From Rhynchonema sp. JSB1_4 (Eukaryota > Nematoda > Chromadorea > Monhysterida > Xyalidae), in the NCBI GenBank assembly GCA_030248065.1, contig JASAMV010004419.1, positions 1 to 64,000 on the forward strand: DNA of 64,000 nucleotides. The letters are read 5' to 3'. This document shows positions 43,925-64,000 of the stretch, one piece after another (position 1 is the stretch's first letter; each line of letters begins with the position of its first letter). Both the position numbers and the translations under genes were made by a program. The notes under the pieces are model-generated. The model had not been told where the DNA came from and did not search any database. It saw nothing but the letters and a program-made list of their open reading frames with translations.

Positions 43925-45884
43925 TAAGTAGGACAAGGACAAGGCCATTGCCTTCAACACCTATTTTGCCTCTGTCTTTAATTCCAATCTTGGAATTACA
44001 GGCACAATTCCTCTGTGTGCAGCCCATCCCGTTCCGGACATGGAGGAAATAATTTGCTCTCCCCCCATTCTCTTTCAATTTTTTCGAAAATTACCCGCCA
44101 AAACTTCCCCTGGCCCAGACTGGATCCCTTCGGCCTTCTTGAAAAAGTTGGGCATCGGCCTCGTGGAACAATTCTCATTCCTTTTCAACCAAATTCTCCA
44201 CACCGGTGTTGTTCCTGATGATTTCAAGTTGGCCGATGTGATCCCAATACCCAAGGAAAAATTCCCAAAAAATGTCACTAAATATCGTCCCATTTCTCTT
44301 ACATCCTCCTCCTGCAAACTTTTGGAGACCTTTGTTAACTCAAAGGTCATGGCCCATCTTCAAAAACATAATTTATTATCTCCCTTCCAATTCGGTTTCA
44401 TCCCTGGTCGCTCTGTAGAGGCTCAGCTATTGTGCTGCATGTCGCACTGGACAGCAGCGTTAGAGCGTGGGAACGCAGTGGACATCATTTACCTAGACAG
44501 CCAAAAGGCTTTCGACACTGTCCCCCACTCTGCGCTGCTGCAAAAACTGCAGCACTACGGTTTCCCCCGCCATTTACTCATTTGGGTATCCTCATACCTA
44601 AATGGGCGGTCACAGCGGGTTCGGGTCGGGGACGCAGTCTCTGGGTGGATTCCGGTCACCTCCGGCGTCGCACAGGGCAGTGTTTTCGGCCCGACCCTTT
44701 TTCTCATCTACATAAATGATGTCGTCAGTGTGGTACATCCAGGTACCTATCTGTATCTCTACGCTGATGATATCAAAATTTACAGGGAAATCCGTAGTGC
44801 TGCAGATCACAAAATCCTCCAGGGTGACATAAATGCGGTCATTAGTTGGCTCTCTGCAAATGGCATGGCTCTTGCCAGCCATAAGAGCGTCACAGTAAGG
44901 CTTGGGAATCGCCCCCAAGTCCCCCCTGTCTATTTCTGTGGGAATGAGCAAATTATTTCACCACCCCATGTCCGGGACTTGGGTGTCCTAATAGACCAAC
45001 AAAACTTGAAATTTGAATCACATATTGGTAAAATTGTGGCTGACGCCAGTAGAATGGAGAAGACCATCCGCCGAAACTTCCACAGTCGAAATCTCGATTT
45101 CCTCAGAAAACTATACTTGGCTTATGTTCGCCCATTGCTGGAATTCTCCATGTCCATTTGGTCCCCTCAAAATGTCACTTTAGCTAAAAACGTTGAAAAA
45201 ATTCAACGTCGGTTCACCTACTATTTACCTGGCATGCAGACACTGTCTTATCAACAGCGTTTGCATGCCCTAAATTTAGACCCCCTAATTTATCGCCGTA
45301 CCGTGAACGATCTTGTGCTTGTGTACAAGGTCATTCACGGTCACATACCTGGGGTAACCAAGGAATCCTTCTTTCCATCTCGTGACACCGGCCGCCCAAC
45401 CCGAGGGCACTCCCACGGTTTGTGTCGAGTCCATGGCGCGGGTGCAGACTTGTCCGGGTACTGGGCCTATCGTGTCGTGGACCTCTGGAACAGGCTCCCA
45501 GAGGACGTCGTCTCTGCTGCCTCAATTGCGGCCTTTAAAACTAAACTAAACTCACGTGGTCGAGACGTAGTTTCTTGCCACATTTCATCAAAATTCTCAG
45601 CTGTCGTTGACTGATCCCCTCAGTCACTGGGTTGCTGCTTTCAGGTCATCATCAATTTTGTTGACATCTGTTATCATCTCGTGTTCGCCATCAATCGCTG
45701 ATTTATCGCCTGCCGTTGCTGTGTTGTTTGTTGTTTTTGAATCTCTCCGGTACGTTTTGTCGTTTGATCATTCATGATTATAATTTTGTGTGCTATTTAC
45801 TGATATGTCTCTTTTTTAGGTGTTTGCCGGATCTCCTGAAGGTCTTTGCGTGAGCTTACAGATAAAATTTGAATTTGAATTTAA
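43925..45884 (+). mobile_element. 5'-truncated non-LTR retrotransposon (CR1/L2-type LINE)
   Basis: An open frame from 43932 to 45614 covers the linker, reverse transcriptase and C-terminal domain. The endonuclease half is absent, so the copy is 5'-truncated. After the stop comes a 3' UTR of about 270 bp ending in short direct repeats, GAATTTGAATTT, the microsatellite-like tail typical of CR1/L2 elements. Target-site duplications were not found. It sits in intergenic DNA between U2SURP and Scribble. Confidence 0.82.
44040..45614 (+). CDS. LINE reverse transcriptase ORF (524 aa from first ATG)
   Basis: RNA-directed DNA polymerase of a CR1/L2-type LINE, used for target-primed copying of the element's RNA. 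Visible RT motifs in order: SPGPDWIPSAFL, DVIPIPKE, YRPISLTSSSCKLLE, FGFIPGRSVEAQ, YLDSQKAFDTVPHSALLQ, GVAQGSVFGPTLFLIYINDV, and the catalytic LYADDIK. The C-terminal part has RPLLEFSMSIWSP and LWNRLPEDVVSAASIAAFK, as in the CR1/L2/Rex group. Open without stops or frameshifts, so insertion is probably young. The frame is already open 36 codons upstream of the ATG, and an in-frame TAG lies at 43929-43931. Without the apurinic endonuclease domain it cannot transpose on its own. Confidence 0.85.
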   Translation: MEEIICSPPILFQFFRKLPAKTSPGPDWIPSAFLKKLGIGLVEQFSFLFNQILHTGVVPDDFKLADVIPIPKEKFPKNVTKYRPISLTSSSCKLLETFVNSKVMAHLQKHNLLSPFQFGFIPGRSVEAQLLCCMSHWTAALERGNAVDIIYLDSQKAFDTVPHSALLQKLQHYGFPRHLLIWVSSYLNGRSQRVRVGDAVSGWIPVTSGVAQGSVFGPTLFLIYINDVVSVVHPGTYLYLYADDIKIYREIRSAADHKILQGDINAVISWLSANGMALASHKSVTVRLGNRPQVPPVYFCGNEQIISPPHVRDLGVLIDQQNLKFESHIGKIVADASRMEKTIRRNFHSRNLDFLRKLYLAYVRPLLEFSMSIWSPQNVTLAKNVEKIQRRFTYYLPGMQTLSYQQRLHALNLDPLIYRRTVNDLVLVYKVIHGHIPGVTKESFFPSRDTGRPTRGHSHGLCRVHGAGADLSGYWAYRVVDLWNRLPEDVVSAASIAAFKTKLNSRGRDVVSCHISSKFSAVVD

Positions 45885-45954
45885 GTGATCAGCATTGTCC
45901 AGTCGTGTGGCTACCCAGGCGTGCAATCAACCTACTGTACCACCAGAAAGGCCT

Positions 45955-46121
45955 GAAATCAACCTACCTACCGTACTGACCGGCCGAGCTAGGCGGGAAC
46001 AAAATTTTTTATGTCCAAGTTTAGATGAAAATGTACTCTTAAAACCCTCAAAATTTTTCGATTATTTGGAATGAAAAATATGGATTTTATACCATTTTGA
46101 GCCAAAAATAGCAACCTACTG
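45955..46121. repeat. Left arm of a 167-bp perfect inverted repeat
   Basis: Runs from GAAATCAACCTACCTACCGT to AAAATAGCAACCTACTG. It is the exact reverse complement, as far as I can read it, of 47593-47759. The arms are about 1.47 kb apart. Confidence 0.88.
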
Positions 46122-46289
46122 ATGGGACCTAATGATGGGCCTGCCACTACATTGCATACCACTGATCTGTGGTACGGTGAAGGTTGGGGGTGGGGTTCTA
46201 TTAATGGGGGGGTTCTATTTTTGATTTCGAGCCATTTGGGTGGGGTTCAATTAATGGGTAATGGGGGTTCTATTTCCGACCCTACGGTA

Positions 46290-46716
46290 GGTGTCGGATT
46301 TTTGGAAATGACACCCGACACTTGCGGTTCAAGAAAATAAGTTTTGATGAAAGAAGATTTTGAAGAGAAAATTTTCGTCGAAACAACTGTTTCCGAAGAC
46401 GCATTATGTGACACTTTGGTGCTTATTTCGTGTGACTGTGAAAAAACTTGAATTCAGTAACTTGAGCCAAAAAATTGCATTTATGATGCAAATCAGCAAA
46501 AATTTGTGGTCCAAAGACTAGATGTCGGGCGTCGAGTTTTTTGGAACTGTCCAGAGGTCGCAATCGGGCCGGCCCGACCCTGGGCTTTTGGCTCGGGCCG
46601 GGCCGGAGATTTGGAGGGTCGGGCCGGGCCGGAGATTTGGGGACTCGAGCCGGGCCGGCCAAACCCGGCCCGATTGCGACCTCTGGAACTGTCAAAAACC
46701 TGTCGGGCTCTTTTGC
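46290..46716. repeat. Family C element copy, split by a nested MITE
   Basis: Reads ACCCGACACTTGCGGTTCAA onward and lines up with the reverse complement of the element at 24236-24648. Shared landmarks are TGAGCCAAAAA.TTGCAT, GTGGTCCAAA and GATGTCGGG. It is interrupted at 46551 by the 134-bp hAT-like MITE and resumes with AAAAACCTGTCGGG. The outer ends are not clear. Confidence 0.6.
46552..46685. mobile_element. Complete hAT-like MITE (family B), 134 bp
   Basis: Perfect inverted ends CAGAGGTCGCAATCGGGCCG / CGGCCCGATTGCGACCTCTG, flanked by the exact 8-bp duplication GAACTGTC (46544-46551 and 46686-46693). GC-rich interior of GGGCCGGGCC with GGAGATTTGGGG. No coding capacity. The 8-bp duplication and CA...TG ends fit hAT. 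Confidence 0.9.
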
Positions 46717-46894
46717 CAAATCTACTAGCTCATTTCAAAGCCTTTACTGACTCAACGAGCTGTAAAAAAATGGCAGAAAAGTCCAACTGTAAATTACCGT
46801 TATTTTGGTCACGAAAATTTTTGGCCTTTTCAGTTATCGTTGGAAAAAAACGAGTGTCCCGCAGCCGCAGGAAATTTTTGCATCTTTGCTCAGC

Positions 46895-47400
46895 TTTGGC
46901 TTTGGCCGGGCAAGAGCCCTCTGCGGGTCCGGACCTTCGGCAGACTAGACTTCACCCGGCCCATTTCCGACCTCTGTCATCGCGGCCACGCCCGATAGCG
47001 ACCTCTAGTTCAATCAAAAATTCGCTGTTATAAACTCGGGAGATAGAATTCACAAACGGAATCCAAGTCTGGATTTCTCTTTCGTTAAATTTTTGGCTCA
47101 GGCTTCGATTCAGTCAGGCTCAGGCCCCAGCCAGGAAGAGCTGTGCACATTCCTCATGTCCACGCCTAACTTAAAGCCTGAAACGAGACCTGAACACAAT
47201 TAGGATACGGCAGTTTCGCGTCAGTTGCAGAGGTCGCAATCGGGCCGGGTTTGGCCGGCCCGGCCCGGCCCGAGCCCCCAAATCTCCGGCCCGGCCCGGC
47301 CCGGCCCGGCCCGACCCGTACCCCCAAATCTCCGGCCCGGCCCGGCCCGAACCCCCAAATCTCCGGCCCGGCCCGGCCCGGCCCGAATTTTTGGCTCAGA
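46895..47400. repeat. Further GC-rich family B fragments
   Basis: A degraded piece at about 46900-47010 ends CCGACCTCTG and GCGACCTCTAG. A longer one, 47228-47395, starts CAGAGGTCGCAATCGGGCC and has three runs of GGCCCGGCCCG separated by CCCCCAAATCTCC. Neither has both termini, so they are truncated or internally expanded copies. Confidence 0.6.
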
Positions 47401-47592
47401 TTTTAACCCAATTTTTGTCATAATTTTTTGCGATTTTTGAATCAATTTTTTTGTTGAAATTTCATTGTTTTCCATGAAAAAGTCGCCAGATAGACAATAC
47501 CAATGGTGTGGCTGGGGGTCCCCCCCCTAGGTACAGTAGGTAGATGACGCGCCATCCTGGTACAGTAGGTAGGTCGCCGCCCCCGGCTGGTA

Positions 47593-47759
47593 CAGTAGGT
47601 TGCTATTTTTGGCTCAAAATGGTATAAAATCCATATTTTTCATTCCAAATAATCGAAAAATTTTGAGGGTTTTAAGAGTACATTTTCATCTAAACTTGGA
47701 CATAAAAAATTTTGTTCCCGCCTAGCTCGGCCGGTCAGTACGGTAGGTAGGTTGATTTC
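47593..47759. repeat. Right arm of a 167-bp perfect inverted repeat
   Basis: Reverse complement of 45955-46121. Just outside it, CTGGTACAGTAGGTAG occurs more than once (about 47530-47600), and CCTACTGTACCACCAG lies outside the left arm, so the symmetry may extend in a decayed form. Confidence 0.88.
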
Positions 47760-48028
47760 TCGAAAAAAAAACCGGTTTGTTCCGCCTGCCAGTATATCCG
47801 CAACCTTCGACACTTGTCGTCTTGAATGTGAATTTACGAATCGCAGGGCTGAAAAACATGTTTGTGTTTCAGAGACGATTTCAAACTTGCGCTTGCTGCT
47901 GGCTTCTGTTCGTTTCTTCTCGTTCTCGTTTTCGCCTTCTGCTGTTTCGTCGCTGTGATCAATTGACAACAAGAACCACAAATCGTACTCTAATCAATTA
48001 AGCAAGCCGCCGACACAACAAATAAAAG

Positions 48029-62466
<14,438 letters not shown>

Positions 62467-64000
62467 ACTATAACGGGATGGAGCAATCAATCATAAACGC
62501 ACAAAATCTGTTGATGAATTCCCCGACCATAACAAAGGCAATGTTCACTGGAAATTTTCACATAAACATCGTTGTGTGGTTACAATTTATGTCATCCGTG
62601 TAATTCAATGATAATTTTTCGCATTGACCATGTTTCATCCATAACTTCGTTAATTTGTATCTCTGATGCCGTGTGCAACGTTTTGGTTTGTGTGGTTTCT
62701 CTTGGTTTTCGTTTCTGCGCTGCATTGACAGATGGTTTGACTTCGAGTTTCTATCATATTTATTTCATTATTGATTGATTATTATTAGGTCTCTCAGCCG
62801 CTGATGTTGTGTGATGATGTCTTCTTTTTTATTTTCTCTCTCTTCGTTTTGAATGTTGTCTCGTGTGTGTTTTTGTATATTGCCGTGTTCTGGGGCGTAG
62901 AACCTCTGTTTCGTTTTACAATATGTTGCCGTGCCTAAAACCATCCAGATGTTTTGAACAATACTTGCTCGCGGATGGAACAATATTGTTACATAAAAGA
63001 TTATAATTTTGCGTTCTTTTAATTCCTGTAGCTTTTATGAGGTTCCAAACTGGTGGGTGTTGATGTTTGTAAGGTAATGTTCAAATATTGCGAATTATAC
63101 CATATGTTCTCCAGGGTTCTCTCAAGTTCCTGTACGTTTCACTCGAACGTTTTATCAATATTGTTTTCGGCCGTGTGTTTTGTTCCCCGCCTTACGCTGA
63201 TGTCGTCAAATATCGTGTTTGTGGCTTGGGCCTGATTGTTTCTGTTTTTACACATTTGTTAGCTTCGTGCATTGTTTTCATTGTTGCCTGTTCCGAAAAT
63301 ACGTGTGGATTGATTATCGTGTTAGAAGGATTGATGGAAGTGGGTTGCTCTCCTACAAGCACATCCGCTAAACTATTGCAGTACGTTTGTTGCCCCATGC
63401 TTCGCGTCTACCACCTTCAGCTTCCCTGCTGTCTACTCCTCCATTTATATTTTTCAAATAGCTCCATATTTCTGTTATTCTGTCCCAGATATTCTTTTGT
63501 TGCGTTTCTTTCCTAAATTTTACAGGTTGTTTTGTTTAACTACGTATGCCCGCTCTAGCTGTTGTGCTATACGAAACTGCTTGTATTGTTATTGCAAACA
63601 ACCCCCGTGTGCATGTGCGATTATACATTTTGTTCACTCTTAAAACAGCATTATTCATTTAACGTTTGTTGATTTTTGGCTATTTTTCGATAGTTTGTTT
63701 CTTTTACTTACGCGGTACATGATGTTGTATTGTGTTGTTACCACACGATTCGCTTTGGTCTCGCGTCATACGCTACTTGGTGGCTGGGTAGAGCAATTCA
63801 TATTTTTGTCTTCAGCTTTCTCGCTATTTTCTGGTGTCTGTAAGGGTGGAAGCCGTTTTATCAACACCTTTAATTTAAATTTTTTTTGATGTACCATAAG
63901 AAACTGGCTTTTTAGGAAATAATGCAAAATGTGCTTATTTTGGTTCATGAAAATTATCAATAATTTTGTGCGAGGTTTGACGTGAATTCTAATATTTTTG
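62467..64000. other. Scribble 3' flank
   Basis: T-rich, AT-rich DNA following the Scribble stop. It should include the 3' UTR. Several ORFs up to about 140 codons are present, but they are hydrophobic by composition and match no family I know. No RNA gene, repeat or further exon is supported. Confidence 0.4.

Noticed and set aside
62467..64000. Hydrophobic ORFs after Scribble (for example 63088-63516)
   Set aside because: T-rich composition alone yields such frames; no domain, splice structure or start context.

Overview
This window is metazoan nuclear DNA. Its genes are split into many small exons with GT-AG introns, and several of the encoded proteins are animal families: a four-PDZ Scribble, an array of thrombospondin type-1 repeats, a PAN/sushi membrane protein and a glutamate carboxypeptidase II-like ectoenzyme. 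Introns are mostly 50 to 600 bp and about eight genes fit in 64 kb, so the genome is compact. A Scribble with 16 LRR-type units and four PDZ domains argues against a Caenorhabditis-type nematode, whose LET-413 has one PDZ. I cannot name the phylum.

Layout from left to right. A glutamate carboxypeptidase II/NAALADase-like gene (minus, 33-2154) runs off the left edge and is divergent from a single-pass membrane protein with PAN and sushi domains (plus, 3842-8996). A secreted protein of about 1,073 aa with 19 TSP1 repeats fills 9440-17209 on the minus strand. It is divergent from an unidentified multi-pass membrane protein (plus, 18983-20242). A repeat-rich gap (20243-23000) leads into three housekeeping genes in a row on the plus strand: SNAPC3 (snRNA gene transcription), NAA35 (auxiliary subunit of the NatC N-terminal acetyltransferase) and U2SURP/SR140 (U2 snRNP-associated splicing factor). 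A cluster of mobile elements (43700-47800) follows. It holds a 5'-truncated CR1/L2-type LINE with an open reverse transcriptase, nested MITEs and a perfect 167-bp inverted repeat. The last gene is a complete Scribble polarity gene (plus, 48029-62466).

Exon chains were built by hand from reading frame, splice-phase agreement and remembered family alignments. For TSP1, NAA35, U2SURP, Scribble and the multi-pass gene every phase closes and the summed CDS is a multiple of three. Weaker points are the SNAPC3 start and its third exon, and the link between the sushi and transmembrane exons of the PAN/sushi gene.

The non-genic content is mostly small inverted-repeat DNA elements, several with recognisable target-site duplications: hAT-like with 8 bp and mariner-like with TA. 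Two genome-style signals stand out. One is an 11-mer, TGATGTTTCAC, present far above chance and concentrated next to splice sites. The other is a relaxed 5' splice site of the form GTNNG, with many GTTGG donors.
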